A DNA stretch of 36,598 nucleotides from Acidobacteriota bacterium (GCA_021787555.1 JAJYLS010000007.1:3059-39656); one strand, 5' to 3'; shown: positions 23,742 to 34,264, numbered from the stretch's first letter. Notes: generated by a model from the sequence alone, not told the origin. Numbers and translations: made by a program.

Positions 23742-25127
23742 ATGGGAAGACTGCTGGGGTGGGACCGCATCCACTCCCAGACAACCATGGAACTGCGCGG
23801 CACAAAAGCACTGGTCGTAGGTCTGAAGAAATCCGGTATGGCGTCGGCGGAATTGCTGGCGCAGGAAGGCGCCGAGGTCCGCGCCACCGATCTCAAACCG
23901 CTGGACGAACTGCCCGGAGCCGCGGAATTGCTGGCGCGTCTCAACGTTCCGTTCGACCGGCAGATGCCGGAAGTCTTCGAAGGCTGCGACCTCATCGTCC
24001 TCTCTCCGGATGTTCCCGCGGACCTCCCGCCGATTGAAGCGGCCCGCCGCAACGGCACTCGCGTGATCGGCGAAGTGGAGTTAGCGGCGCCGTTCCTGCG
24101 TGGGCGCACCATCGGGATCACCGGCTCGAACGGCAAGACCACCACTACCAGCCTGGTGGGCCATATCCTGCGGGAAGCCGGCGTGCCGGTGCAGGTGGGC
24201 GGCAATATCGGCACGCCGGTCACCGCCATGATCGCCGGGTCGCGCGCGGACGGCTGGAACGTGCTCGAGCTTTCCAGCTTTCAGCTCGAAACCATTTCCG
24301 AATTTCGCGCGCACATCGCCGTGGCGCTCAACGTGACCCAGAACCACCTGGACCGCCACCACACCTTCGAAGCCTACGCCGCGGCGAAAGGGCGCCTGTT
24401 CGAAACCCAGCGGTCCGGCGATTTCGCCGTGCTGAACGCCGACGATCCGGTGTGCGTGGGCTTTGCCGCGCGCACCGCCGCCGCGCCGCAATGGTTCAGC
24501 AGCCGGCGGAAGGTGTCGCCGGGCGCGAGCCTGTGCGGCGACAAACTGGTGCTCGACGGCAAGCTGCTCATGACCGCGGGTGAGATCCCCATCCGCGGCC
24601 GGCACAATGTCGAAAACGTGCTGGCGGCCTCCATCGCCGCGGCGCGCGCGGGTGTCACGCACGAGCGGATCGCCGCCGCCGTGGGCACGTTCCGCGCGGT
24701 CGAGCATCGGCTGGAGTTCGTCCGCAAGGTGAGCGGCATCGACTTTTACAACGACTCGAAAGCCACCAGCGTGGATGCCACGCTCAAGGCGCTGGACGCG
24801 TTCGCGGGAAATCTCTGGGTGATTCTGGGCGGCAAGGACAAGGGCCTGGATTACGCGCCGCTGCGGGCGCCGCTCGGAGCCAAGGCACGCGCCGTGCTGC
24901 TGATTGGCGCCGCGGCGCCGAAGATCCGCCAGGCGCTCGAAGGCGCGGCGCCGTTCGTCGATGCGCACACGCTCGAGGCCGCCATCGCCCACGCTTACCG
25001 CGCCGGACGGCCGGGCGACACCGTTTTGCTGGCACCCGCCTGCGCCAGCTTCGACCAGTTCAAGAGCTTCGAGCACCGGGGCGAGGTTTTCAAGCAGATC
25101 GTCAACCAATTAACACCGAAGGACTGA
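23742..25127 (+). CDS. murD: UDP-MurNAc-L-Ala:D-glutamate ligase
   Basis: MurD adds D-glutamate to UDP-MurNAc-L-alanine. Seen are the N-terminal KALVVGLKKSGMASAELLAQ, the ATP loop ITGSNGKTTTTSLVGHILRE, LELSSFQLETISEF, NVTQNHLDRHHTFEAYAAAK with its lysine, FYNDSKATSVDATLKAL and ILGGKDKGLDYAPL. From the ATG at 23742 the protein has 461 residues. The ATG at 23787, giving MELRGTKALVVG and 446 residues, fits the family length better and may be the real start; neither has a strong Shine-Dalgarno. The frame remains open upstream through mraY, but that part is a shadow. The stop is two bases before ftsW. Confidence 0.95.
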   Translation: MGRLLGWDRIHSQTTMELRGTKALVVGLKKSGMASAELLAQEGAEVRATDLKPLDELPGAAELLARLNVPFDRQMPEVFEGCDLIVLSPDVPADLPPIEAARRNGTRVIGEVELAAPFLRGRTIGITGSNGKTTTTSLVGHILREAGVPVQVGGNIGTPVTAMIAGSRADGWNVLELSSFQLETISEFRAHIAVALNVTQNHLDRHHTFEAYAAAKGRLFETQRSGDFAVLNADDPVCVGFAARTAAAPQWFSSRRKVSPGASLCGDKLVLDGKLLMTAGEIPIRGRHNVENVLAASIAAARAGVTHERIAAAVGTFRAVEHRLEFVRKVSGIDFYNDSKATSVDATLKALDAFAGNLWVILGGKDKGLDYAPLRAPLGAKARAVLLIGAAAPKIRQALEGAAPFVDAHTLEAAIAHAYRAGRPGDTVLLAPACASFDQFKSFEHRGEVFKQIVNQLTPKD

Positions 25128-25129
25128 GA

Positions 25130-26275
25130 ATGGCACAGCGGCTCAAGACGGATTGGATTCTCTTCGGCACGGTGATGGCGCTGGTGTTTTTCGGCGTGGT
25201 CATGGTCTATAGCGCGTCATCGATCTCCGCGCAGCTCGATCCGCGCTACGGATCGAGCTGGCATTTCGTGGTGCGCCAGGCGGCCTGGGCCGCGGTCGCC
25301 TTCGGGGCCATGATGACGCTCAAGCGCACGTATTACCGCAAGTTCCAGAACCCCGCGGTGGCCTTCGGCGCGATCGGGTTCGCTCTGCTCCTGCTGGTCA
25401 TCGTCTATTTCGCGGATGGGCGGCACCGCTGGCTGCATTTCGGACCGGTGAGCATTCAGCCCTCCGAGTTCGCCAAGCCGGCGCTGGTGATCTTCCTCGC
25501 ATTTTTCGTCACCTGGCGTGCGCGCGCTATCAATAATCTGCGCTACACGTTGCTCCCGGCGGCCCTTTCGGTCGGCCTTCTGATTTTCGCCGTCATTGTG
25601 CCGGACCTGGGCACGGCTATGGTGCTCGGCGGCGCCGCCATGGCGGTCTTTTTCACGGCGGGACTGGAGTGGCGCTATTGCTTCATCGTCGGGGTGATGG
25701 CGCTGCTGGGGCTGGTGGTGTCGGTGGCGGTCGAGCCGTACCGCATCGCCCGGGTGGTCCGGGCTGTGGATCCCGACTACAAGATCCTGAGCAAGGTGGA
25801 TCCCCACGGCACGATCAAGGCGCACATGGAAAAATCGCTGGCCACGCGCGACACCAATTATCAATCCGAGCAATCGCGCATCGCGGTGGGCGACGGCGGC
25901 GTCCTGGGCCTCGGGCTGATGAAGGGCCGGCAGAAGCTGATGTACCTGCCGGAAGCGCACACTGACTTTATTTATGCCGTCGTGGGTGAGGAACTCGGGC
26001 TGCTCGGCTCCGCCGGCCTGCTGGCCGCTTTCGCCGTGATTATCTGGCGCGGTCTGCGCGCCGCCATCCGCATGCAGGACGATTTCGGCCGCTACCTGGC
26101 GCTGGGCGTGACCATGGTGCTGGCGCTCCAGGCGTTCGTGAACATGAGCGTGGTGGTCGGGATGATCCCCACCACCGGCATTCCTCTACCGATGATCAGC
26201 TACGGCGGCAGTTCGCTCCTGACCACGCTGGCGCTGCTGGGCATCCTGATGAACGTTGCGGAGCACGCTGGGTGA
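25130..26275 (+). CDS. ftsW: Septal peptidoglycan glycosyltransferase FtsW
   Basis: FtsW is the SEDS-family polymerase that strings lipid II into glycan at the septum with FtsI. The 381-residue protein has about ten membrane helices, VVMVYSASSISAQ near the start, the hallmark WLHFGPVSIQPSEFAKPALV and the C-terminal IPTTGIPLPMISYGGSSLL. The large extracytoplasmic loop (about residues 205-255) is longer than usual: between YRIARVVRAVDPDYK and SEQSRIAVGDGG it carries about 20 extra polar residues. Its position between murD and murG, as in other dcw clusters, favours FtsW over RodA. It starts two bases after murD and overlaps murG by four. Confidence 0.95.
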   Translation: MAQRLKTDWILFGTVMALVFFGVVMVYSASSISAQLDPRYGSSWHFVVRQAAWAAVAFGAMMTLKRTYYRKFQNPAVAFGAIGFALLLLVIVYFADGRHRWLHFGPVSIQPSEFAKPALVIFLAFFVTWRARAINNLRYTLLPAALSVGLLIFAVIVPDLGTAMVLGGAAMAVFFTAGLEWRYCFIVGVMALLGLVVSVAVEPYRIARVVRAVDPDYKILSKVDPHGTIKAHMEKSLATRDTNYQSEQSRIAVGDGGVLGLGLMKGRQKLMYLPEAHTDFIYAVVGEELGLLGSAGLLAAFAVIIWRGLRAAIRMQDDFGRYLALGVTMVLALQAFVNMSVVVGMIPTTGIPLPMISYGGSSLLTTLALLGILMNVAEHAG

Positions 26276-27336
26276 CCCGCTTCGTGATGGCCGCCGGCGG
26301 CACGGGCGGGCACGTGATTCCGGGGCTGGCGGTGGCGCGGGAGCTGCGCAGCCGCGGGCATGAAGTCGTGTTTGTGGGAACCGGGCGAGGCATCGAAGGC
26401 AAGCTGGTTCCGGCCGAGGGTTTCGAGTTGAAGATGATGCATGTCGGAGCGCTGAACCGGGTCGGGTTGAAAGAGAAGCTCACCACCATGTTCCAATTGC
26501 CACTGGCGACGGCCGGTTGCGCCGGAATGCTGCGCGGCGTTTCCGCTCTGTTCAGCATGGGCGGCTATGTCGCGGGCCCGCCGGTCATGGCGGCGCTCGC
26601 GCGGCGTGTCCCCATCGTGGTGATGGAGCCCAACGCCGTCCCCGGCTTCACCAACCGCCACATCGGCAAGTTCGTCACCCGCGCCCTGATTTCGTTTCCC
26701 GAAACCGCCCGGTACTTTCCCGCCGGCCGCACCGAAGTCACCGGGCTCCCGGTGCGCGAAGAGTTTTTCCAATTGCCGTTGCGGGCGCGCGGGCCGGTGC
26801 TGCACGTCCTGATCACCGGCGGCAGCCTGGGGTCGCGCACGTTGAACCGGGCGGCGCGGGAGAGTTGGGCGCTGTTTCGCAGCGCGGCGTTTCCCGTGCG
26901 CATCGTCCACCAGACCGGCCGGCCCGAATTCGAAGCCCTGCGCGATGCCTTCGCGGCGGCGGGTCTCGACGGGGAGGTTGTACCTTTCATAACCGACATG
27001 CCGGCCGCGTTCGCCAAAGCCGATCTCGTGGTGTGCCGTTCCGGCGCGGGCGCCGTGTCGGAAGTGGCGGCAGCCGGCAAGCCGTCGGTTCTGGTGCCGT
27101 TTCCGTTTGCCGCGGACGACCACCAGGCGCGCAACGCGGAAGCCATGGAGCGCGCCGGCGCGGCGCGGTTGGTCCGCGACGCCGAGATGACCGGCGACAG
27201 GCTTTTTGCCTTAGTGCGCGATCTGGCCGGCGCGCCGGGCGAACTGGAGCGCATGTCCGAAGCCGCCCGCCGGCTGGCGCATCCCGGCGCGGCGCGCCGC
27301 GCGGCCGAAATTTTGGAGGAGGTGGCGCGGCGCTGA
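26272..27336 (+). CDS. murG: Lipid II-forming GlcNAc transferase MurG
   Basis: MurG adds GlcNAc to lipid I, giving lipid II, at the cytoplasmic face of the membrane. The 354-residue GT-B protein has the N-terminal VMAAGGTGGHVIPGLAVARE, GGYVAGPP, EPNAVPGFTNR, ITGGSLGSRTLNRAA and CRSGAGAVSEVAAAGKPSVL followed by VPFPFAADDHQARNA, matching the G-loops and the UDP-GlcNAc pocket. It begins at GTG, four bases inside the ftsW end (GTGA). The family usually has SGAGT in the third loop; here it is SGAGA. Activity is expected. Confidence 0.96.
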   Translation: MTRFVMAAGGTGGHVIPGLAVARELRSRGHEVVFVGTGRGIEGKLVPAEGFELKMMHVGALNRVGLKEKLTTMFQLPLATAGCAGMLRGVSALFSMGGYVAGPPVMAALARRVPIVVMEPNAVPGFTNRHIGKFVTRALISFPETARYFPAGRTEVTGLPVREEFFQLPLRARGPVLHVLITGGSLGSRTLNRAARESWALFRSAAFPVRIVHQTGRPEFEALRDAFAAAGLDGEVVPFITDMPAAFAKADLVVCRSGAGAVSEVAAAGKPSVLVPFPFAADDHQARNAEAMERAGAARLVRDAEMTGDRLFALVRDLAGAPGELERMSEAARRLAHPGAARRAAEILEEVARR

Positions 27337-27345
27337 TCTTTTTTG

Positions 27346-27374
27346 TTGACAGATCGCGCGGCAGCCGAAACAAT
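27346..27374 (+). promoter_or_regulatory. Possible internal promoter before murC
   Basis: In the 49-base gap after murG, a perfect TTGACA (27346-27351) is followed after 17 bases by AACAAT (27369-27374, four of six). The start site would fall about five bases before the murC ATG at 27386, giving a nearly leaderless message. The poor -10 box keeps this tentative. Confidence 0.35.
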
Positions 27375-27385
27375 ACAAAAAGGAA

Positions 27386-28765
27386 ATGTTCTTCCGTCCC
27401 CAGCACCTGCATTTCACCGGCATCGGCGGGATCGGCATGAGCGGCATCGCCGAGGTGCTGCTGAATCTCGGCTATGAGATCAGCGGCTCCGACTTGCGGC
27501 TTTCCCCCATCACCGAGCGCCTGGCCGCGATGGGCGCGCACATCTACGAAGGCCACGCCGCCGCCAACGTGGCCGGGGCCCGCGCCCTGGTGGTCAGCTC
27601 CGCGGTGGACGAGCAGAATCCCGAAGTGCAGGAAGCGCGGCGGCTACAGATTCCCGTGATCCCCCGCGGCGAGCTGCTGGCCGAGCTCATGCGCCTCAAG
27701 TACGGGATCGCCGTGGCCGGCAGCCACGGCAAGACCACTACCACGTCGATGACCGCCACGATCCTGAATTATGCAGGTCTCGATCCCACGGTGGTGGTGG
27801 GCGGGCGCGTCGGCACCATGGGCGGCTCCAACGCGCGCGTCGGCCATAGCGATTTCCTGGTAGTCGAATCGGACGAAAGCGACGGCTCGTTCCTCAAGCT
27901 GGCCCCCATCGTCGCGGTGGTCACCAATATCGACCGCGAGCACCTCGACCACTACCCTTCGCTCGATGCGATCCGCGCCGCGTTCATCGAATTCTTGAAC
28001 AAGGTTCCGTTTTACGGCGCCGTCATCGTCTGCCTGGACGACCCCAACGTGCAGAGCATTCTGCCCTCCATCAACCGCCGGACCATTACCTACGGCACCA
28101 CGGCGCAGGCGGACATCGAGGCCGGCCACATCGCTTGCGGCCATTTTGCCAGCGATTTCGATCTCCGCTACCGCAATGCGGCGCTGGGCCGCTTCCATCT
28201 GCGTATTCCCGGGCGCCACAACGTGCTGAACGCCATGGCGGCGGTGGCGGCGGCGATGGAACTCGAAGTCAAGCCCGATACCATCCGCGAGGCCCTGGCC
28301 ACTTTCAGCGGCGTCGACCGCCGCTTCCAGGTGCGCGGCGAGGAGCACGGCATCACCGTGATCGACGATTACGGCCACCACCCCACCGAGATCCGCGCCA
28401 CGCTGGACGGCGCCCGTCTGGGCGGCTTTCGCCGCATCCACGTGCTCTTCCAGCCGCACCGCTTCACCCGCACGTTCCACCTCATGGACGAATTTGCCGG
28501 CGCGTTCAACCAGGCCGACAGCGTGTTCGTACTGGATATCTATGCGGCATCGGAGAAGCCCATCGAGGGCGTGACCGCCGAAGCGCTGGTGGAGCGCATC
28601 CGCCAGTTCGGCCACCGCGGCGTCGAGTACGTCGGGACGATCGACCACGGCGTGGACGCGCTACTGTCCGCCGCGCGCGAGGGCGACCTGGTGCTGACCC
28701 TCGGCGCCGGCAACGTCTGGCAGGCGGGAGAAAAGGTATTGGAAAAGTTGAGGAGCGGCAGATAA
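27386..28765 (+). CDS. murC: UDP-N-acetylmuramate:L-alanine ligase
   Basis: MurC adds L-alanine to UDP-MurNAc, the first step of stem-peptide synthesis. The 459-residue protein shows [20 protein letters not shown], the ATP loop [93 protein letters not shown] and [18 protein letters not shown], all diagnostic. AAAAAGGAA abuts the ATG with no spacing, which is unusual. It follows murG after 49 bases, the largest gap among the central genes, and is one base from ftsQ. In many clusters murB and ddl follow; here neither is present. Confidence 0.97.
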   Translation: MFFRPQHLHFTGIGGIGMSGIAEVLLNLGYEISGSDLRLSPITERLAAMGAHIYEGHAAANVAGARALVVSSAVDEQNPEVQEARRLQIPVIPRGELLAELMRLKYGIAVAGSHGKTTTTSMTATILNYAGLDPTVVVGGRVGTMGGSNARVGHSDFLVVESDESDGSFLKLAPIVAVVTNIDREHLDHYPSLDAIRAAFIEFLNKVPFYGAVIVCLDDPNVQSILPSINRRTITYGTTAQADIEAGHIACGHFASDFDLRYRNAALGRFHLRIPGRHNVLNAMAAVAAAMELEVKPDTIREALATFSGVDRRFQVRGEEHGITVIDDYGHHPTEIRATLDGARLGGFRRIHVLFQPHRFTRTFHLMDEFAGAFNQADSVFVLDIYAASEKPIEGVTAEALVERIRQFGHRGVEYVGTIDHGVDALLSAAREGDLVLTLGAGNVWQAGEKVLEKLRSGR

Positions 28766-28766
28766 C

Positions 28767-29531
28767 ATGGCGCGGGAAAAAAAATCCGGGCGCCGCATCC
28801 CGTGGCGCATCTGGCTGGCCCTTGTCGCGCTCGCCCTGGCCGCCGCCGGGAGCGCCGCGGCGGCTCTCAAGCTGCGTGCCTACGCCCTGGCCGATCCCGA
28901 CTTCACCTTCTCGCGCGATCATAAGGACGCCTTCGCCGTCCAGGGCCTGGTTTATGCCTCCCGCGCCAAGGTGGAGCGCATCTTCGCCGCCGATTTCGGC
29001 CACAGCATCTTCGCCGTGCCGCTGGGGGAGCGCCGCCGCCGGCTGCTCGCCATCGACTGGATCGAGGACGCCTCGGTTTCGCGCATCTGGCCCGACCGGC
29101 TGTCGGTGCGGGTCCACGAGCGCAAGCCGGTGGCCTTCGTCGGGTTCCGCTCCGGTGTGCTGCTCATCGATCGGCAAGGCGTGTTCCTCGACCCGCCGCG
29201 CCAGGCGAATTTTACCTTCCCGGTGCTCAGCGGCATTCGCGAAGACGAATCCGATGCCGACCGCCGCGAGGCCGTGCGCATCCTTCTGGGCTTCGAGAAC
29301 GACATGGGCTACCTCTTTAAAGATGTCTCCGAGGTGGACGTCTCCGATCCGGACAACATCCGGATCGTGGCGCAGGTGAACAACCGCCCGGTCGACCTGA
29401 CGATGGGCGGCGAGAACTTCGCCAAACGCTACCAGAATTTTGTGAGCCACTATCCGGAAATCATGAAGCACTCGCCGGACGTGAGAAAGTTCGACCTCCA
29501 GTTGGACGACCGGATCACCGCAAAGGAATAG
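28767..29531 (+). CDS. ftsQ: Cell division protein FtsQ
   Basis: The 254-residue bitopic protein has a basic cytoplasmic end (MAREKKSGRRIPWR), one transmembrane helix (about 14-35, IWLALVALALAAAGSAAAAL) and a periplasmic part with a POTRA-like segment (about 52-115, including VQGLVYASRAKVERIFAADF and IEDASVSRIWPDRLSVRVHE) followed by the FtsQ beta domain (RKPVAFV, GVLLIDRQGVFL, FPVLSG). FtsQ links FtsL and FtsB to the ring. The call is strengthened by its position between murC and ftsA. The start is one base after the murC stop, with no obvious ribosome binding site, so translation probably depends on coupling. Confidence 0.92.
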   Translation: MAREKKSGRRIPWRIWLALVALALAAAGSAAAALKLRAYALADPDFTFSRDHKDAFAVQGLVYASRAKVERIFAADFGHSIFAVPLGERRRRLLAIDWIEDASVSRIWPDRLSVRVHERKPVAFVGFRSGVLLIDRQGVFLDPPRQANFTFPVLSGIREDESDADRREAVRILLGFENDMGYLFKDVSEVDVSDPDNIRIVAQVNNRPVDLTMGGENFAKRYQNFVSHYPEIMKHSPDVRKFDLQLDDRITAKE

Positions 29532-29535
29532 GTTC

Positions 29536-30735
29536 ATGGCAGGGAAACCGATTTACGCAGTGGGATTGGACGCGGGCAGCCGCATGACCCGCATGATCGT
29601 CTGCCTCCTCGAATCCGGCCGTCTGCGCCTGTTGGGGGGCGCCGCGGTCGAGTCGCAAGGCTGGATCAAGGGCAAGATCGCCGACCAGGAGGCGCTGGCG
29701 GAATCCATCACGGCGGCACTGCGCGAGGCCGAAGCCGACTCCGGAACCTCCATCGGTTCCGCTGTGGTCGGTGTGGGAGGCCCCACGCTGCGCGGCGCCA
29801 ACGGCCGCGGCGTCATCGAACTCGGCCATGTCCGGGAGATCGAGCAGCGCGACATCAACCGCGTGGTGGACCGCGCCGCGCGCGTGCAGTTGCAGGAAGA
29901 CCAGATGCTCCTCCAGCTTTCCGCCCAGGATTTCGTGGTGGACGATCACCCGGGCCACCGCGACCCGCGCAAGATGCTGGCCTCGCGCCTGGAAATCAAT
30001 GTCCACCTGGTCCTCGCGTCCATCCAAGAGCACAATGCGCTGCTGGGGGCGGTGAACCACGCGCACCTGCTGGTGGAGGAAACCGTTTTCGAGGCGCTCG
30101 CCGGATGTTACGCCTCCGTCCTCCCCGAAGACCGGCGTGAGGGCATCGCGGTAGTGGATATCGGCGCGCACTCCACCGAGCTGGCGGTATACGCGGGCGA
30201 TTCGCTCTGCCTGGCTGGGACACTCAGGATCTGCGGCGATCATTTCAGCCGCGACCTCGCGCAGGGGCTCTGCCTCAGCTTCGAAGACGCCGAAATCGTG
30301 AAGATGGAATTCGGTTGCGCCAGCGCTGCGTCCAGCGTGGAGAACGCCTTTATCGAGCTTCCCCCGCACCAGAACCGCTCGAACCGCGACGCCCAGCGCA
30401 AATTCGTCAACGAGATCCTGGAAGCCCGCGCCCGCGAGGTCTTTCGCTTCGTGCGGTCGGAGATCGTGCGCGCCGGCATGGACCGCGCGCTGATGGGCGG
30501 CGTTTTCCTCACCGGCGGCGGCGCCAAGCTCCCCGACCTCTGCGACATCGCCGAGAGCGAGCTGCGCTGCCAGACGCGCTATGGGCTCCCCGTGGGAATT
30601 GAAGAGTGGCCGGAAACCATGAACGATCCCGAGTGGACCGCCGCGGCCGGCCTGGCGATGTATTCGGCCAAAATCAAGCAACAAGCCGAGAGCCAGCGCG
30701 CCAAGAGCGGCTGGATGGGAAGAATGTGGCAGTAA
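29536..30735 (+). CDS. ftsA: Cell division protein FtsA
   Basis: FtsA is the actin-like membrane tether of FtsZ. The 399-residue protein has phosphate-1 AVGLDAGSRMTRMIVCLLES, the SHS2 (1C) insertion, phosphate-2 AVVDIGAHSTELAVY, adenosine-motif GGVFLTGGGAKLPDL and a C-terminal amphipathic tail KSGWMGRMWQ that should insert in the membrane. AAAGGAATAGGTTC before the ATG contains a Shine-Dalgarno. The gene follows ftsQ by four bases and is separated from ftsZ by a 109-base gap filled with repeats. An Ala in the second phosphate loop (GAHSTE) replaces the commoner Gly, which is a mild deviation. Confidence 0.95.
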   Translation: MAGKPIYAVGLDAGSRMTRMIVCLLESGRLRLLGGAAVESQGWIKGKIADQEALAESITAALREAEADSGTSIGSAVVGVGGPTLRGANGRGVIELGHVREIEQRDINRVVDRAARVQLQEDQMLLQLSAQDFVVDDHPGHRDPRKMLASRLEINVHLVLASIQEHNALLGAVNHAHLLVEETVFEALAGCYASVLPEDRREGIAVVDIGAHSTELAVYAGDSLCLAGTLRICGDHFSRDLAQGLCLSFEDAEIVKMEFGCASAASSVENAFIELPPHQNRSNRDAQRKFVNEILEARAREVFRFVRSEIVRAGMDRALMGGVFLTGGGAKLPDLCDIAESELRCQTRYGLPVGIEEWPETMNDPEWTAAAGLAMYSAKIKQQAESQRAKSGWMGRMWQ

Positions 30736-30822
30736 GAGCGAGGAGCCAGGAGTCAGAAGTCAGGAGTCAGAATGCGGTGAGGCGCGCTGCGATTCTGACT
30801 CCTGACTTCTGACTTCTGACTT
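30736..30822. repeat. Heptanucleotide inverted repeat between ftsA and ftsZ
   Basis: Five tandem heptads of GAGYCAG type (30736-30770) face four inverted copies (30795-30822). The arms 30751-30773 and 30792-30814 are perfectly complementary over 23 bases around an 18-base GC-rich loop. The structure ends ten bases before the ftsZ ribosome binding site AAGGAGG (30832-30838). Confidence 0.9.
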
Positions 30823-30844
30823 CTTCTTATTAAGGAGGCACCTA

Positions 30845-32065
30845 ATGGCCCTGATCGATCCCGAGATCGAAAATCTCAAGTACGAACTCGAAGACGAAGC
30901 CCGCATCGGCACGCGGATCAAGGTAGTCGGCGTGGGCGGCGGTGGATGCAACGCGGTGGCCCGCATGGTCGCGGAAGGACTGGAGGGCGTCGAATTCTAC
31001 GCTCTGAACACCGACGCGCAGGCGCTCGCGGCATGCGAGGTGCCTAACAAACTCCAGCTCGGCGTCAAAATGACCAAGGGCCTGGGCGCCGGCGCCAATC
31101 CCGAGATCGGCCGCGAGGCCGCGGAAGAAGATACCGACCGTATCGTCGATCTGCTCCAGGGCGCCGATATGGTCTTCGTCACCGCCGGTCTGGGCGGCGG
31201 CACGGGAACCGGCGCGGCCCCGATTGTGGCCTCGCTCGCCAAGCAACTGGACGCGCTCACCGTCGCGGTGGTCACCAAACCGTTCGGCTTCGAGGGCGCG
31301 CGCCGCATGAAGCTCGCCGAGCAAGGCCTCGGCAAACTCGCCGGCACCGTCGATACCGTCATCGCCATCCCCAACGACCGCCTCCTCGCCCTCGTGCCCC
31401 GCGGCACTAGCTTCTTCGATTCCTTCAAGATCGCCGACGATCTGCTGCGCCAGGCGGTGCAGGGCATCAGCGATATCATCGTCACGCCGGGCCTCATCAA
31501 CCGCGATTTCTCCGACATCAAGGCCACCATGGTTGGCATGGGCTACGCCATGATGGGCACGGCCGTCGGCCGCGGCGAAAAGGCGGCGGTCGAAGCCGCG
31601 CGCCAGGCTATCAGTTGCCCGCTGCTCGAAGACACGCGGATAGCCGGATCGCGCGGCATCCTGATCAACATCACCGGCTCCAGCCGCCTCGGCCTGCACG
31701 AGGTGAACGAAGCCTGCTCGATCATCCGCGAAGCGGCCGCTTGCGAGGACGTGCAGATCAATTTCGGTGTGATCCTGAACGAAGCGCTGGCCGATGCCGT
31801 CAAAATCACGGTCATCGCCACCGGCTTCCAGCCTGAAAACGCGCCGGTAGCCACGGCGGCTCCCGCGGTCCGCAGCGTCACCCCGGTGGTGCGCGTTGCG
31901 CGCCCGGTGGAACCCGAGATTCCCGTCGAACTCCCTCCGCCGCTCGCTATCCAGCCCGAACCGGAGCCCGAGCCGGAGCCGATGCTCATCAGCGAAACCG
32001 AGCCGCTGCTCGACATGGACGATCTGGACACCCCCGCGTACCTGCGCCAGAACCGGGTGAACTGA
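30845..32065 (+). CDS. ftsZ: Cell division GTPase FtsZ
   Basis: The 406-residue tubulin homologue polymerises with GTP into the division ring. Seen are VVGVGGGGCNAVARM, NTDAQALAACEVPNKLQLG, the tubulin signature GGGTGTGAAP, FGFEGARRMKLAEQGL and the T7 loop GLINRDFSDIKATM. A long Pro/Glu-rich linker (about 325-390, with a PEPEPEPEP run) leads to the C-terminal peptide DTPAYLRQNRVN, the variant of the consensus DIPAFLRRQ that binds FtsA. AAGGAGG, a full anti-16S match, lies six bases before the ATG, the best ribosome binding site of the cluster, consistent with FtsZ being made in larger amounts. The gene may also be controlled through the upstream 23-base-pair inverted repeat. Confidence 0.98.
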   Translation: MALIDPEIENLKYELEDEARIGTRIKVVGVGGGGCNAVARMVAEGLEGVEFYALNTDAQALAACEVPNKLQLGVKMTKGLGAGANPEIGREAAEEDTDRIVDLLQGADMVFVTAGLGGGTGTGAAPIVASLAKQLDALTVAVVTKPFGFEGARRMKLAEQGLGKLAGTVDTVIAIPNDRLLALVPRGTSFFDSFKIADDLLRQAVQGISDIIVTPGLINRDFSDIKATMVGMGYAMMGTAVGRGEKAAVEAARQAISCPLLEDTRIAGSRGILINITGSSRLGLHEVNEACSIIREAAACEDVQINFGVILNEALADAVKITVIATGFQPENAPVATAAPAVRSVTPVVRVARPVEPEIPVELPPPLAIQPEPEPEPEPMLISETEPLLDMDDLDTPAYLRQNRVN

Positions 32066-32083
32066 GCGTCAGGCGCCGCGTGC

Positions 32084-32089
32084 GATAAT
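32084..32089 (+). promoter_or_regulatory. Possible -10 box for purS
   Basis: GATAAT with an upstream TG (TGCGATAAT) lies ten bases before the purS ATG. The start site would be within about four bases of the start codon. No Shine-Dalgarno is present, which fits a leaderless or very short-leader message. Confidence 0.4.
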
Positions 32090-32099
32090 CGTCTTTCCA

Positions 32100-32345
32100 A
32101 TGAAAGCCCGCGTGTTTGTTTCGCTCAAGTCCACGGTCCTTGACCCCCAGGGGCAGACCGTTCGGTCCGCACTGAACGGCCTCGGCTATCACGGGATCGC
32201 CGGAGTGCGGCAGGGCAAGTTTTTCGATATCGCGCTGGCCGAAGGCGTCACGCGCGAGCAGGCCCAAAAGGAAATCGAAACCATCGCCCACGAAGTCCTC
32301 GCCAATCCGGTGATCGAAGAGTACCGCGTGGAAATCCTCGATTGA
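32100..32345 (+). CDS. purS: Phosphoribosylformylglycinamidine synthase subunit PurS
   Basis: This 81-residue protein (MKARVFVSLKSTVLDPQGQT, VRSALNGLGYHGIAGVRQGK and a C-terminal NPVIEEYRVEIL) fits the PurS family in length and motif. PurS is the small subunit that joins PurQ and PurL in the three-part FGAM synthase of purine synthesis, where it helps ammonia transfer. Usually purS sits with purQ and purL; here it stands alone 34 bases after ftsZ and before glmS, so its partners are elsewhere. The start lacks a ribosome binding site and has a GATAAT box close upstream. Confidence 0.93.
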   Translation: MKARVFVSLKSTVLDPQGQTVRSALNGLGYHGIAGVRQGKFFDIALAEGVTREQAQKEIETIAHEVLANPVIEEYRVEILD

Positions 32346-32398
32346 AAGATTGGTGTGAACCCGTACTGCGGCCCGCCGGTTGCTGAACCCCGCCCCTC

Positions 32399-32404
32399 TA
32401 TAAT
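32399..32404 (+). promoter_or_regulatory. Perfect -10 box for leaderless glmS transcription
   Basis: TATAAT ends six bases before the glmS ATG, which places transcription start at the A of the start codon. The glmS start is fixed independently, because its Cys-2 must become the N-terminal nucleophile. No Shine-Dalgarno exists. A -35 box is not obvious: CCGGTT lies at the right distance, and TTGCTG is only 13 bases away. Confidence 0.6.
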
Positions 32405-32410
32405 GTAGGG

Positions 32411-34264
<1,854 letters not shown>

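Noticed and set aside
32346-32410. glmS ribozyme upstream of glmS
   Set aside because: Only 65 bases separate purS and glmS, too short for the ribozyme core, and the predicted transcript is leaderless.
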